Shown here piece by piece: positions 17,209 through 32,502 of a stretch of DNA of 55,629 nucleotides; position 1 is the stretch's first letter, and each line of letters begins with the position of its first letter. A program made the position numbers and the translations under genes. Under the pieces are notes generated by a model that was not told the DNA's origin, ran no database searches, and was given only the letters and a program-made list of their open reading frames with translations. The DNA is from Burkholderiales bacterium (GTDB lineage: Bacteria > Pseudomonadota > Gammaproteobacteria > Burkholderiales > SG8-41), in assembly GCA_022843705.1 (NCBI GenBank), contig JALHND010000005.1, forward strand, positions 1 to 55,629, in the 5' to 3' direction.

Positions 17209-18249
17209 TCAATCGGCCCCGATCATCAGCGCCGCCCTGCCGGTGATCGAACCCGTCTCCAGCCGCCGGTGCAGCGTCTCGGCTTCGGCCAGCGGCAGCT
17301 TCTCGGTCACCAGCGGCCAGATGTCGCCGCGCGCAACCAGTTCCAGCGATTCAACCACCTCCTGCTTCGTCGCGTAACGGCTGCCCATGACCTCGATTTC
17401 CTTGCGCATGATCGCCGGCCCGTCGGCATCGAAACGCTCGCTGTGGCCGGCCAGCAGAACCAGCCGCCCACCCTTGTTGAGTCCGCTGATCGCCGATTCA
17501 ATGCTCTGCCTGCTGCAGACGAAGTCGAAAACGACATCGACGCCGCGTCCGGCGGTCAGCTCGAGCAATTGCCCGCCAACCCGGCCGTCGGAGGCGTCAA
17601 TGACGGCGTCGGCACCGCATTTGAGGCAGGTTTCGAACTTGGCCGCCCGGGTGTCCACGGCGATGACCTTGCGCGCATGAGCCCAGCGCGACACCATCAG
17701 CATGTGCACGCCAAGGCCGCCGCCCGCGCCGATCACGGCCACGGTGTCGGTCGGCATCACCCGGGCCTTGCGCGTGACCTTCAGCGGCGTGGCAATGGCA
17801 TCACAGATCACGCCGCATTCCGCGGGCCGTTTTTTCCAGTCCAGGCCTTCGGGCAGAGGGATGAAGTTTTCGGCGGGAAGTTTTATGTACTCCGCATAAC
17901 CACCATCACACTCGCGACCGACGAACCCGCCGAAGTTGTCGCAGAGCGTTTCGCGGCCGATGCGGCACCAGTAACAATGGCCGCAGGTCAGGTAAAAGTA
18001 GGCGGTCACGCCGTCGCCGGCCTTGAGCCCCTGCACGCCGGGGCCGGTGGCGACGATTTCAGCGGTGATCTCGTGGCCGAGGATGCGCGGATACTGCAGC
18101 GGCACCCGTCCCGCGCGTGCATGATGAATGGTCAGCCCGGCACCACAGGCCAGCACACGGGCCACCGCCTCGCCGGGACCGGGCACAGGGTCCGGCACCG
18201 TGTCCGGTACAAGCGGCTGGTTTTTCCCCTTCAGCAACATGGCCTTCAT
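17209..18249 (-). CDS. zinc-dependent medium-chain alcohol dehydrogenase
   Basis: A 346-residue oxidoreductase of the zinc MDR family. The N-terminal GroES-like domain carries the catalytic zinc region (ACGAGLTIHHARAG, then LGHE) and the structural zinc lobe CGHCYWCRIGRETLC. The nucleotide-binding motif is VIGAGGGLGVHMLM at about residue 175. It would oxidise an alcohol or hydroxyacyl substrate with NAD(P). GGGAGG before the ATG at 18249 supports this start over a much longer open frame. It is divergent from uvrA with 103 bases between, and upstream of the HD-GYP gene on the same strand. The substrate is unknown. Confidence 0.88.
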   Translation of the reverse strand: MKAMLLKGKNQPLVPDTVPDPVPGPGEAVARVLACGAGLTIHHARAGRVPLQYPRILGHEITAEIVATGPGVQGLKAGDGVTAYFYLTCGHCYWCRIGRETLCDNFGGFVGRECDGGYAEYIKLPAENFIPLPEGLDWKKRPAECGVICDAIATPLKVTRKARVMPTDTVAVIGAGGGLGVHMLMVSRWAHARKVIAVDTRAAKFETCLKCGADAVIDASDGRVGGQLLELTAGRGVDVVFDFVCSRQSIESAISGLNKGGRLVLLAGHSERFDADGPAIMRKEIEVMGSRYATKQEVVESLELVARGDIWPLVTEKLPLAEAETLHRRLETGSITGRAALMIGAD

Positions 18250-18293
18250 CAAAACCTCCCCCCTGTTGCCGCAAATCTTACACCGGCGACCGG

Positions 18294-18299
18294 TAGAAT
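18294..18299 (+). promoter_or_regulatory. candidate -10 element for uvrA
   Basis: TAGAAT, 53 bases upstream of the chosen uvrA start. There is no convincing -35. The same TANAATC form recurs before other genes in this window. Confidence 0.35.
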
Positions 18300-18352
18300 C
18301 CCGGTTCCCTGCGGCCCAAGCGCCGCACCCGCACTTTCCTTCCCCGGACACC

Positions 18353-24087
<5,735 letters not shown>

Positions 24088-24091
<4 letters not shown>

Positions 24092-24747
24092 AACGGCGTG
24101 TCCTGCTGGCCGCGCTGCTGCTGGCAGCCGCGACTGCTTTCGCACAGGATGCCGGCCGCGACTCGGCACTGATTGCCGCGGCGGAGCGCGGCGACACGGC
24201 CGCGGTGCGCCAATTGCTCAAGGAAGGCGCCTCGCTGCTCGCACGCGACAGCGACGGCCGCACTGCGCTGGTCGCCGCCGCTTATGGCAACCAGGTCGCG
24301 GCCGCGCGCCTGCTGCTGGAGGCCGGAGCCAGCCCCAATGTGCGCGACACGATCGGTCGCACCGCGTTCATGGTCGCCGCGGTTTACGGCCACACCGAAA
24401 TCCTGCGGCTCACGCTCAAACACGGCGCCGATGTGCGCACCCTGAACCAGTACGGCGGTACGGCTTTGATACCGGCCTCTCACTACGGGCATGTCGAGGT
24501 GGTGCGCGAACTGCTGAAAACACCGATCGACATCAACCACGTCAACCGCTTCGGCTGGACGGCACTGATCGAGGCGGTGATCCTCGGCGACGGCGGTGCA
24601 AGGCACACCGCGATCGTGCGCCTGCTCGTGGAGCACGGGGCCGATGTCAACAGGACAGACCGCGACGGGATAACGCCCCTCGCGCATGCGCGCCAGCGCG
24701 GCTACCGCGACATCGTCCGCATTCTCGAGGCGGCTGGCGCACGCTGA
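24088..24747 (+). CDS. exported ankyrin-repeat protein
   Basis: A 219-residue protein with a signal peptide (residues 1-21, ending TAFAQ) followed by about six ankyrin repeats, such as DGRTALVAAAYGNQVAAARLLLEAG and DGITPLAHARQRGYRDIVRILEAAG. It would act in the periplasm as a protein-binding scaffold. Periplasmic ankyrin proteins in other bacteria are linked to catalase or peroxide protection, but no such partner is here. Its ATG overlaps the uvrA stop as ATGA, indicating translational coupling to the DNA-repair gene. Confidence 0.88.
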
Positions 24748-24823
24748 ACACCCGGATCCCGGTTATGTTCCGGACAGTTGCCGCGGCAAGGACAACAGCG
24801 GCTCTGCGGCAATGGGCGCGGTC

Positions 24824-24829
24824 TATAAT
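24824..24829 (+). promoter_or_regulatory. -10 element for META-domain gene
   Basis: TATAAT, a consensus -10 box in GC-rich surroundings, 30 bases upstream of the ATG at 24860. No good -35 is seen at the usual spacing. Confidence 0.5.
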
Positions 24830-24859
24830 CGGCTGTCCCGCAACAGCGATCCCGATGCC

Positions 24860-25291
24860 ATGTCCTCGTTTTTCAGATTCACCCTTGCCGCACTGGCGGC
24901 CGCGCTGCTTGCCTCCTGCGCCACCGTCGACAAGCCGATCCCCCTGCCCGTGGGCCGCTGGGAACTGACCACGTCCAGCTTCATCGACGGCGGCCGCATG
25001 CCGGGCCTGCCGCGGGCGACACTGCAGTTCGGCAACGGCCGGATTTCCGCATTCAGTGGCTGCAACACCGGCAACGGCAGCGTTGAATCGGTCGATGGAC
25101 GGCTGGCGGTTTCACCGCTGGCGGCAACCCGCCGTGCCTGTCCGGAACCTCTGGGGGCCTTCGAGGGGCGGTATTTCAAACTGCTCGGCAGCAAACCCTA
25201 TTTCCGCGTCGAGGGTGACCAGCTGATCCTCTCGGCCGGTGACGACAGCGCCCGTTTCCGCCGCGCTCCCGCTGCTCCGGAAAAAAACTAA
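24860..25291 (+). CDS. META domain lipoprotein (HslJ-like)
   Basis: A 143-residue protein. The leader MSSFFRFTLAALAAALLASC ends in a lipobox, so it is probably a lipoprotein. A META/HslJ-type domain follows, with GRWELTT, the hallmark FSGCNTGNGS, and LAATRRACPEP. Members of this family are linked to heat-shock or novobiocin resistance (HslJ) and to envelope stress in general, but no reaction is known. The start at 24860 is chosen because it gives the lipobox leader and sits behind the TATAAT box; the longer frame begins inside the ankyrin gene. Confidence 0.85.
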   Translation: MSSFFRFTLAALAAALLASCATVDKPIPLPVGRWELTTSSFIDGGRMPGLPRATLQFGNGRISAFSGCNTGNGSVESVDGRLAVSPLAATRRACPEPLGAFEGRYFKLLGSKPYFRVEGDQLILSAGDDSARFRRAPAAPEKN

Positions 25292-25311
25292 CCCCTCCAC
25301 CGGAGCCATCG

Positions 25312-26175
25312 ATGATCCGCAACACGCTCAAACCCCACGTCAAGGACATCGACGGGCTCGCCGTGCGCCGCCTGCTGCCGTCCGCCGCGCAGAAGATGGT
25401 CGGCCCCTTCATCTTTTTCGATCACATGGGGCCGGCGCAGTTCCGGCCCGGCGAGGGCATCGACGTACGGCCGCATCCGCACATCGGTCTCGCCACGGTC
25501 ACCTACCTGTTCGACGGCGCGATCATGCACCGTGACAGCCTCGGCTGCGAACAGCGCATCACGCCCGGCGACGTCAACTGGATGACCGCCGGCCACGGCA
25601 TCGTGCACTCGGAACGCAGCCCCGACCAGGAGCGTGGCCGGGCGCGCGGCCTGCACGGCATCCAGACCTGGATCGCCCTGCCGCAGGCCGACGAACGCAC
25701 CGAGCCGGCGTTCACACACCACCCGAAAGCAAGCTTGCCGGTGCTGCAATGGCCGGACGTGGAATTGCGGCTCATTGCCGGCACCGGGTGGGGGAAGCAA
25801 TCGCCGGTAAAAACCTTCTCGCCGATGTTCTACGGCGCGGTGACCGCGCGTGCGGCGGCGCAGTTCGAGATTCCGGCGGAACATGAAGAACGCGCCATCT
25901 ATGTTGTTGACGGTGAAGTCACGGCGGACGGCAGCCCGGTGGCGCAATACACGGTCGCGGTGCTCGAACCCGGCGCACCGGTCGCCATTGCCTGTCCGGG
26001 ACCGGCACGGCTGATGGTATTCGGCGGCGCGCCGCTGGACGGCGACCGCTTCATTCACTGGAATTTTGTCGCCAGCAGCCGCGAGCTGATCGAGGAGGCG
26101 CGCACGCGCTGGCGCGAGCAGCGTTTCCCGCGGGTCCCCGACGAGACCGAGTTCATCCCGCTGCCCGAGCGTTAA
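25312..26175 (+). CDS. pirin family protein
   Basis: A 287-residue bicupin protein of the pirin family. The N-terminal metal site shows the typical HPHIGLATVTYLFDGAIMHRDSLG and AGHGIVHSE with His/Glu ligands, and the C-terminal domain carries FGGAPLDG. Bacterial pirins include quercetin 2,3-dioxygenases and redox-sensing regulators; which applies here is unclear. It begins 20 bases after the META gene, suggesting cotranscription. Its stop codon overlaps a candidate -10 for pdxH. Confidence 0.88.
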   Translation: MIRNTLKPHVKDIDGLAVRRLLPSAAQKMVGPFIFFDHMGPAQFRPGEGIDVRPHPHIGLATVTYLFDGAIMHRDSLGCEQRITPGDVNWMTAGHGIVHSERSPDQERGRARGLHGIQTWIALPQADERTEPAFTHHPKASLPVLQWPDVELRLIAGTGWGKQSPVKTFSPMFYGAVTARAAAQFEIPAEHEERAIYVVDGEVTADGSPVAQYTVAVLEPGAPVAIACPGPARLMVFGGAPLDGDRFIHWNFVASSRELIEEARTRWREQRFPRVPDETEFIPLPER

Positions 26176-26211
26176 AATCACCCTTCAACCCGATTTGAAG
26201 CCGGAGCCCCC

Positions 26212-26844
26212 TTGAGCATAGCCTCGCTGCGCCGCGAATACATGGGCGAAAGTCTCGACGAGGCCGATGTCGCCGCCGATCCCTGCACGCAGTTCCAGCG
26301 CTGGTTCGATGAGGCGCTGCGCGCCGAACTGCCGCTGCCCAACGCGATGACGCTGGCCACGGCGGCTGCGGGCGGCGCGCCGTCGGCGCGCATCGTGCTG
26401 CTGAAAGGCTTCGACCGCGGGGGCTTCGTGTTTTACACGAACTACCGCAGCCGCAAGGGACGCGAACTCGCCGAAAACCCGCGCGCAGCGCTGCTCTTCC
26501 ACTGGGCTGAACTGGAGCGCGAAGTACGCGTCGAGGGCGGTATCGAGCAGGTCAGCGCCGCCGAATCCGACGACTATTTCGCCAGCCGGCCGCTGGGCAG
26601 CCGCCATGCGGCGATCGCCTCGCCGCAGAGCGAGATCGTCGCCAGCCGCACCGTGCTCGAGGAAAAATTCGCCGCCGCCGCCAATGCCCACGGCGAGGCC
26701 GCGCAGCGGCCGCCGCACTGGGGCGGCTACCGGCTGCGCCCGGCCACGGTCGAGTTCTGGCAGGGCCGGCCCAACCGGCTGCACGACCGCCTGCTCTACG
26801 TGCGCGACGGCGAACGCTGGTCGCTGCGCCGGCTGGCGCCCTGA
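26212..26844 (+). CDS. pdxH: pyridoxamine/pyridoxine 5'-phosphate oxidase
   Basis: A 210-residue FMN enzyme that oxidises pyridoxine or pyridoxamine 5'-phosphate to pyridoxal 5'-phosphate, the last step of vitamin B6 synthesis and salvage. Diagnostic segments are [20 protein letters not shown] and [19 protein letters not shown] (FMN binding), and the C-terminal [15 protein letters not shown]...RLAP. The start is TTG at 26212, 7 bases after a GGAG; length and N-terminus match the family. A TAAAAT box at 26173-26178 could be its -10 element. Confidence 0.95.
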   Translation: MSIASLRREYMGESLDEADVAADPCTQFQRWFDEALRAELPLPNAMTLATAAAGGAPSARIVLLKGFDRGGFVFYTNYRSRKGRELAENPRAALLFHWAELEREVRVEGGIEQVSAAESDDYFASRPLGSRHAAIASPQSEIVASRTVLEEKFAAAANAHGEAAQRPPHWGGYRLRPATVEFWQGRPNRLHDRLLYVRDGERWSLRRLAP

Positions 26845-26871
26845 TCTGCCGGCGCCCGGGCAAGGGGGCGC

Positions 26872-26877
26872 TATACT
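26872..26877 (+). promoter_or_regulatory. candidate -10 element for EamA transporter gene
   Basis: TATACT, 28 bases upstream of the proposed TTG start at 26906. No clear -35 is seen. Confidence 0.35.
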
Positions 26878-26905
26878 CGGGGCACTTTTCCGCCGCCCGC
26901 CGACC

Positions 26906-27805
26906 TTGCCCGCACCGCTCTCCACACGCAGCTACGAATCCCTGCTGGCGTGGTACTTCGTCACGGTCTGGGGCTCCGGTTTTCTCGCCACCAAGCTCGG
27001 CCTGCAGCACGCCGCGCCGTTCACCTTCCTGTCTCTGCGTTTCACCTTCGGCCTGATCTGCCTGGTGCCGCTGCTGCTGGTCCTGCGCCCGCGCTGGCCG
27101 GCGAGCCGCCGCGAAGCCGGGCACCTGGTGGTCGCCGGGCTGCTGATGCATGCCGTGCACCTCGGCGGCAGCCACTACACGCAGTACCTCGGCATGTCGG
27201 CGGGCATCACTGCGGTGCTGCTGTCGGTGCAGCCGCTGCTGACCGCGGTGATCGCCGGACGCTGGATGGGCGAGCGGGTCGGTGCGAGGCAATGGGCGGG
27301 CATCGCCATCGGGCTCGCCGGCGTGACGCTGATCGTCTGGCACAAGATCGACGTGCGCGAGGCGACCGCGGGCGCGCTGCTCGCAGTGACGATTTCGCTG
27401 GCGGGGGTCACCGCGGGCACGCTTTACCAGCGTCGCTGGTGCCCCGACTCCGACCTGCGTGCGGCGGCACTGTTGCAGTTTGCCGGCTCGCTGGTCGTGC
27501 TTGCGCCGCTGGCCTGGCTGGTCGAGGGCGCCTCCGTGCGCTGGTCGTGGGCGCTGGCCGGGGCAATCGTGTTTCTGGTGATCGGCGCATCCTTCCTTGC
27601 GGTCAACGCACTGCACACGCTGATGCGCCGCGGACAGGCGACGCGCGTCACCAGCCTGATCTACCTGACGCCGATATTCGCGGTGGCGCTGGAGCTGCTG
27701 CTGTTCGGCGTAGTGCCTTCGGCGATCTCGCTCGCCGGCATCGCGGTGACCTGCCTCGGCGTGGCGATGGTGTCGTGGCGGTCGCGGCAGGAAGCTGCGG
27801 CATGA
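26906..27805 (+). CDS. EamA/DMT-family transporter
   Basis: A 299-residue inner-membrane protein with ten hydrophobic segments arranged as two EamA repeats. The first has YFVTVWGSGFLATKLGLQHAAPFTFLSLRF, the second contains ASFLAVNALHTLMRRGQATRVTSLIYLTPIFAVALE, both typical of the drug/metabolite transporter superfamily. The substrate is unknown. The open frame extends far upstream through pdxH in another frame, so the start is inferred: TTG at 26906 places the first helix about 12 residues in, but the Shine-Dalgarno is weak. Its stop overlaps the next gene as ATGA. Confidence 0.82.
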   Translation: MPAPLSTRSYESLLAWYFVTVWGSGFLATKLGLQHAAPFTFLSLRFTFGLICLVPLLLVLRPRWPASRREAGHLVVAGLLMHAVHLGGSHYTQYLGMSAGITAVLLSVQPLLTAVIAGRWMGERVGARQWAGIAIGLAGVTLIVWHKIDVREATAGALLAVTISLAGVTAGTLYQRRWCPDSDLRAAALLQFAGSLVVLAPLAWLVEGASVRWSWALAGAIVFLVIGASFLAVNALHTLMRRGQATRVTSLIYLTPIFAVALELLLFGVVPSAISLAGIAVTCLGVAMVSWRSRQEAAA

Positions 27806-28938
27806 CCGGTGCCGGCATCCGTTTCGTGCTGCTGCTGACGGTGCTGCTGCACCTCGCCTTCGCCGGCATCCGCGTCACGCTGTCGCTGTTCGCGCTGCAT
27901 CTGCAGGCATCGACGCTGGCGGTGGGCGTGCTGATTTCGCTGCTGGCGGCGGTGCCGCTGCTGTTCGCGGTGGGCTGGGGACGCACCATCGACCGCATCG
28001 GCGTGCGCCTGCCGCTGCTGATCGGCGCCGGCGCGGTACTCGGCGCACTGCTGCTGGTGGCGGCCCTGCCGCGCCTGGAAGCGCTGTTCGTCGCCAGCGC
28101 GCTGGCTGGCAGCGGATTCATGCTGGTACACATCTGCGTCAACCAGGCCGCCGGCCTGCTCGGCACGCCGGAAGACCGCGCGCGCAATTTCAGCCTGCTG
28201 GCGCTGGCCTTCTCCACTTCGGGGTTCCTCGGGCCGGTGATCTCCGGCTTCGCCATCGATTTCGTCGGCCACCGCCTGACCTTCGTGCTGCTTGCCACAA
28301 GCGTGGTCGCCGGCATCGCGCTGCTGCTGTGGCGACCGATACGGCTGCCGTCACATCCGGCGCCGGCAGAGGGCGCCGCGCCCAGGCGCCTGGGCGACCT
28401 GTTCCGCATCCGCAACCTGCGCCGCGCCTTCGTCGCCAGCGCGGCACTGTCGATGGCCTGGGACCTGTTCACCTTCGTCACGCCGATCCACGGCACGCGG
28501 CTGGGCCTGTCGGCATCGACCATCGGCCTGATCCTCGGCTGCTTCGGGGCGGCGATTTTCGCGGTACGGCTGGTGCTGCCGCTGGTCGTGCACCGTCTGC
28601 GCGAATGGCCGCTGCTGATCGGCGGCATGGTCGCCACCGGGACGGCGATGGCGGTGTTCCCGCTGATCGGCAGTGCGCCGCTGCTGATGGCGGTGGCCTT
28701 CGTCATCGGACTTGCCATCGGCGGCACCCAGCCGATGATCATGTCGGTGCTCTACAACACGGCGCCGCCGGGACGCGGCGGCGAGGTGGTGGGCGTGCGC
28801 ACCTTCCTGCTGAATCTGACCCAGGCCGGCATGCCGCTGCTGTTCGGCGCCGTCGGCGCTTCGCTCGGCATGACACCGGTGTTCTGGACGATGGCCGGCG
28901 TGCTGCTCGCCGGTGCGCTCTTCGTCAGCCGGCGCTGA
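27802..28938 (+). CDS. major facilitator superfamily transporter
   Basis: A 378-residue permease with about twelve hydrophobic segments. The loop 2-3 motif appears as GRTIDRIGVRLPLLIGA, the MFS signature with its basic residues. The second half has the matching GGMVATGTAMAVFPLIG. It probably exports a small molecule; the substrate is unknown. ATG at 27802 overlaps the EamA stop by four bases, so translation is coupled. The frame continues open upstream as an artefact of overlapping the EamA gene; no homology supports that extension. Confidence 0.85.
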   Translation: MTGAGIRFVLLLTVLLHLAFAGIRVTLSLFALHLQASTLAVGVLISLLAAVPLLFAVGWGRTIDRIGVRLPLLIGAGAVLGALLLVAALPRLEALFVASALAGSGFMLVHICVNQAAGLLGTPEDRARNFSLLALAFSTSGFLGPVISGFAIDFVGHRLTFVLLATSVVAGIALLLWRPIRLPSHPAPAEGAAPRRLGDLFRIRNLRRAFVASAALSMAWDLFTFVTPIHGTRLGLSASTIGLILGCFGAAIFAVRLVLPLVVHRLREWPLLIGGMVATGTAMAVFPLIGSAPLLMAVAFVIGLAIGGTQPMIMSVLYNTAPPGRGGEVVGVRTFLLNLTQAGMPLLFGAVGASLGMTPVFWTMAGVLLAGALFVSRR

Positions 28939-28964
28939 ACACCGCGGCAGACCCGCAAAAGCAA

Positions 28965-28987
28965 ACGGGGCGCCAGAGGCGCCCCGT
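28965..28987 (-). terminator. intrinsic terminator after SWIB gene
   Basis: A perfect 10-base stem ACGGGGCGCC / GGCGCCCCGT with a three-base loop. On the minus strand it is followed by TTGCTTTTGC, so it is best placed to end the SWIB transcript; it may also stop the MFS transcript on the plus strand. Confidence 0.8.
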
Positions 28988-29010
28988 CGACAATCCGCAA
29001 TCGCTGCGGT

Positions 29011-29325
29011 TTATTTCAGGTGCTTGTTGACCAGCTTGGTCATCTCGAACATCGACACCTGCTTCTTGCCGCCGAAGACGTCTTTCAGCTTCTCGTCGGC
29101 GTTGATGTTGCGGCGGTTCTTGCTGTCCTGCAGGCCGTGCTTCTTGATGTAGGCCCAGATTTTCTTGGTGACTTCGGTGCGCGGCATCGCGCTGTTGCCG
29201 ATCACCGCACCGAGCGCGGCGCTCGGTTGCATGGCCTTCATGAACGCGGCATTGGGTTTGCGTTTCGCGCCGGCTTTCTTTTTCTTAGCGGCGGGTTTCT
29301 TGGTAGCTTTTTTCTTTGCAGCCAT
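29011..29325 (-). CDS. SWIB/MDM2 domain protein with Lys-rich tail
   Basis: A 104-residue DNA-associated protein. The N-terminal 23 residues are Lys/Ala repeats like the histone H1 tail (AAKKKATKKPAAKKKK). The remainder is a SWIB domain with PRTEVTKKIWAYIKKHGLQD and NRRNINADEKLKDVFGGKK. Such proteins occur in chlamydiae and many betaproteobacteria and are thought to bind DNA or affect its topology. The ATG at 29325 follows CGGGAGAACAC, the same ribosome-binding context as msrA at 31351. The longer upstream frame is not supported. Confidence 0.9.
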   Translation of the reverse strand: MAAKKKATKKPAAKKKKAGAKRKPNAAFMKAMQPSAALGAVIGNSAMPRTEVTKKIWAYIKKHGLQDSKNRRNINADEKLKDVFGGKKQVSMFEMTKLVNKHLK

Positions 29326-29752
29326 CGAGTGTTCTCCCGTTGTGTCCGGATAGGACCGGTTGGTCAGGTTGGTCAGGTAATTCAGCTGATTCAGGTTCGT
29401 CTGCTTTTCCGTGATAGCGCACGGTGACGAGAGGATGCCGAGGGAAAAAGCCTTTGTCAACGTTTTCCAGAGGGAAAACCAGAGGGTACGGCATGCGAAT
29501 TTTCAAGTGCGATCGGACGGTCCGGCAGGCGAAATGCGTACCGTTTGTATCTGCGGCCGAGTCGCAGCACAATAGGCTTCCCTCGCCCGCCGCCTCCCGG
29601 GAACTCGCCTGCGGCGCAAGAGCAGAAACAAATCAATGACCTAAACGGGGAATTTGAATTGTGTATCTGCAACATATGCGATCCACGCAAGGACGCGCCG
29701 GCGTCGTCGCTCGGTGACAGCAGGATCGCAAGCCCCGAGGCCGCCCGCCGCC
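29326..29752. other. divergent regulatory region between SWIB and DUF72 genes
   Basis: A 427-base gap with no gene I can support. It contains a minus-strand TTGACA (29455-29460) without a clear -10, a hairpin GTTTTCC-AGAG-GGAAAAC (29462-29479), and a direct repeat GGTTGGTCA twice in tandem (29359-29376). TCAGGT recurs nearby. It probably holds both promoters. Confidence 0.4.
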
Positions 29753-30766
29753 ATGTCCAGACAGCTGTCCCTGTTCGACGCTGAGGCGCGCGCCGCCGCG
29801 CGCCGGACGGTGGCCATCGCCGCCGCACCGGTGACGCCGGAGGTGCGCGACCTCGCCCGGCAGTTGCCTGCAGGCGTGCGGCTGGGCACGTCGTCCTGGC
29901 ATTTCCCCGGCTGGCGCGGCACGGTCTGGGCTGATGCGCCGTCGCCCGGCGACCTCGCGCGCCACGGTCTGCAGGCTTATGCCCAGCATCCCCTGTTCCG
30001 CGCCGCCGGCATCGACCGCAGCTTTCATGCGCCGCTGAGTGCGCGCCAGTACGCCGCCCATGCCGCGCAGGTGCCGGAGGGATTCCGTTTCCTCGTCCGG
30101 GCGCCGGGGACGGTAACCGGGCCGTGGCAGCACGGCGAGGACGGCGGGCGCGGCGGTCCGAACCGGCATTTCCTCGATGCGGCCTATGCCGCCGAACAGT
30201 TCGTCGGTCCCGCCTGCGAAGGTCTGGGCGCAGCCGCGGGACCGCTGCTGTTCCAGTTCCCGCCCCTCGGGCGCACGCTGACGCGCTCGCCGGAACGTTT
30301 CATCGCGCGGCTGCACGATTTCCTCGAGCAGTTGCCGAAAGGGCCTCTGTACGCGGTCGAGATGCGCGACGACCGGATGATCACCCGGCGCTTTTTCGCT
30401 TCGCTGAAGGATGCCGGTGCACGCTATTGCGTCGGCGTGCATCCGCGGATGCCGCCGGTGGCGGCGCAGGCGGCGGCGATGTCCGGCTTCGGCGCGGGGC
30501 CGCTGGTGCTGCGCTGGAGCCTGCGCGCGGGATACAGCGATGAAGAAGCCACCGCGCGGTTCGCGCCCTTCGACCGGCTGGTCGACGAGGACGCCGCGAC
30601 GCGGGAATCGATCGCACGGCTGTGCGCGGCGACGCTGTCCGCCGGCCAGGAATGCACGATCATCGTCAACAACAAGGCGGAGGGATCGGCGCCGCTGACG
30701 CTCTTCAGACTGGCGCAGGCGATCGTCGCCACCGCGCGCCAGCGCCGCCACGCCGCCGAAGCGTGA
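29753..30766 (+). CDS. DUF72 family protein (YecE-like)
   Basis: A 337-residue TIM-barrel-like protein of the DUF72/YecE family. Typical segments are VRLGTSSWHFPGWRGTVWA near the N-terminus, FRFLVRAPGTVTG, and GPLLFQFPP, followed by LYAVEMRDDRM. The biochemical function of the family is not established. The start at 29753 (MSRQLSLFD) is chosen because the sequence upstream is Arg-rich and unlike the family. It is convergent with msrA. Confidence 0.85.
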   Translation: MSRQLSLFDAEARAAARRTVAIAAAPVTPEVRDLARQLPAGVRLGTSSWHFPGWRGTVWADAPSPGDLARHGLQAYAQHPLFRAAGIDRSFHAPLSARQYAAHAAQVPEGFRFLVRAPGTVTGPWQHGEDGGRGGPNRHFLDAAYAAEQFVGPACEGLGAAAGPLLFQFPPLGRTLTRSPERFIARLHDFLEQLPKGPLYAVEMRDDRMITRRFFASLKDAGARYCVGVHPRMPPVAAQAAAMSGFGAGPLVLRWSLRAGYSDEEATARFAPFDRLVDEDAATRESIARLCAATLSAGQECTIIVNNKAEGSAPLTLFRLAQAIVATARQRRHAAEA

Positions 30767-30790
30767 CCTTTTGCACGTTCCGGGCGGCGC

Positions 30791-31351
<561 letters not shown>

Positions 31352-31411
31352 CGTGTTCTCCCGTGGTGAATTCCTTGCCCGTCAGTCGTGCGGGCCGCGG
31401 ATTCCTGACAC

Positions 31412-32416
31412 CTAGCTTTTCTGCATCTCCCGGTGATAGCCGGTGACGCGTTCGACCTCGTTGCGCGAACCGAGGATGACGCCGACGCGCTGGTGCAGTT
31501 TCGCCGGCTGCACGTCGAGGATGCGCTGCATGCCGTTGGTGGCGGCGCCGCCGGCCTGCTCGACGATCATCGACATCGGGTTGGCTTCGTACATCAGCCG
31601 CAGCCGGCCTTCCTTGTGCTTGGCATCCTGGGGATACATGAATATGCCGCCGCGGGTCAGGATGCGGTAGACGTCGGCGACCATCGAGGCCACCCAGCGC
31701 ATGTTGTAGTCCTTGCCGAGCGGACCAGTCTTGCCGGCGAGACATTCGTCGATATAACGCGTCACCGCCGGGCCCCAGTTGCGGCGGTTCGACATGTTGA
31801 TCGCGAACTCGGAAGTGTCGGCGGGAATCTCGATTTTCGGCTGGGTCAGGATCCAGCTGCCCATCTCGCGATCGAGCGTGAAGCCGGCGACGCCGTTGCC
31901 GACGGTCAGCACGAGGATCGTCGAGGGGCCGTAGACCGCGAAACCGGCGGCGACCTGTTTCGAACCCGGCTGCAGGAAGGCCTGTTCGTCCGGGGTGACG
32001 CCTTCGGGGCAGCGCAGCACCGAGAAGATGGTGCCGATCGACACGTTGACGTCGATGTTGGAGGAGCCGTCGAGCGGATCCATCAGCAGCAGGAATTCGC
32101 CGCGCGGGTAGCGGTTGGGAATCTGGTGGGGATGCTCCATTTCCTCGGAGGCCATCGCCGCGAGGTGGCCGCCCCATTCGTTGGCCTCGAGCAGCACTTC
32201 GTTGGAAATGACATCGAGCTTTTTCTGGGCCTCGCCCTGCACGTTGTCGCTGCCGGCGTTGCCGAGGATGCCGGTCAGCGCGCCCTTGCTCACGGCATTG
32301 CTGATCGATTTGCAGGCCCGCGCGACGACTTCGATCAGCAACCGCAGTTCGCCGGAAACGATGCCTTTTTCGCGCTGCTGTTCGACCAGATACTGCGTGA
32401 GTGTAATGCGCCGCAT
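31412..32416 (-). CDS. fbp: fructose-1,6-bisphosphatase, class 1
   Basis: A 334-residue class 1 FBPase, hydrolysing fructose 1,6-bisphosphate to fructose 6-phosphate in gluconeogenesis or the Calvin cycle. The metal site [25 protein letters not shown] and the substrate segment [16 protein letters not shown] followed by [24 protein letters not shown] are diagnostic. The ATG at 32416 is preferred since GGAGAA lies upstream and [14 protein letters not shown] is the usual N-terminus. It lies between two msrA genes. Confidence 0.96.
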   Translation of the reverse strand: MRRITLTQYLVEQQREKGIVSGELRLLIEVVARACKSISNAVSKGALTGILGNAGSDNVQGEAQKKLDVISNEVLLEANEWGGHLAAMASEEMEHPHQIPNRYPRGEFLLLMDPLDGSSNIDVNVSIGTIFSVLRCPEGVTPDEQAFLQPGSKQVAAGFAVYGPSTILVLTVGNGVAGFTLDREMGSWILTQPKIEIPADTSEFAINMSNRRNWGPAVTRYIDECLAGKTGPLGKDYNMRWVASMVADVYRILTRGGIFMYPQDAKHKEGRLRLMYEANPMSMIVEQAGGAATNGMQRILDVQPAKLHQRVGVILGSRNEVERVTGYHREMQKS

Positions 32417-32474
32417 GTTTTCTCCACTAATGAACGGGACCCGGTGCGCCGGGTTCGGGAACGCGATTATCCGA

Positions 32475-32480
32475 TATACT
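32475..32480 (+). promoter_or_regulatory. candidate -10 element for exported msrA
   Basis: TATACT, 22 bases before the ATG at 32503. No clear -35 is seen. Confidence 0.35.
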
Positions 32481-32502
32481 GGTTTTGACCGGGAGACAGC
32501 CC

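Noticed and set aside
18128..18352. Upstream extension of uvrA
   Set aside because: It crosses the start of the divergent dehydrogenase gene and has no UvrA similarity; the ATG at 18353 gives the expected N-terminus.
26950..27801. Upstream extension of the MFS transporter frame
   Set aside because: It overlaps the EamA transporter gene in another frame and reads as Arg-rich nonsense; the ATG at 27802 gives a proper first membrane helix and an ATGA overlap.
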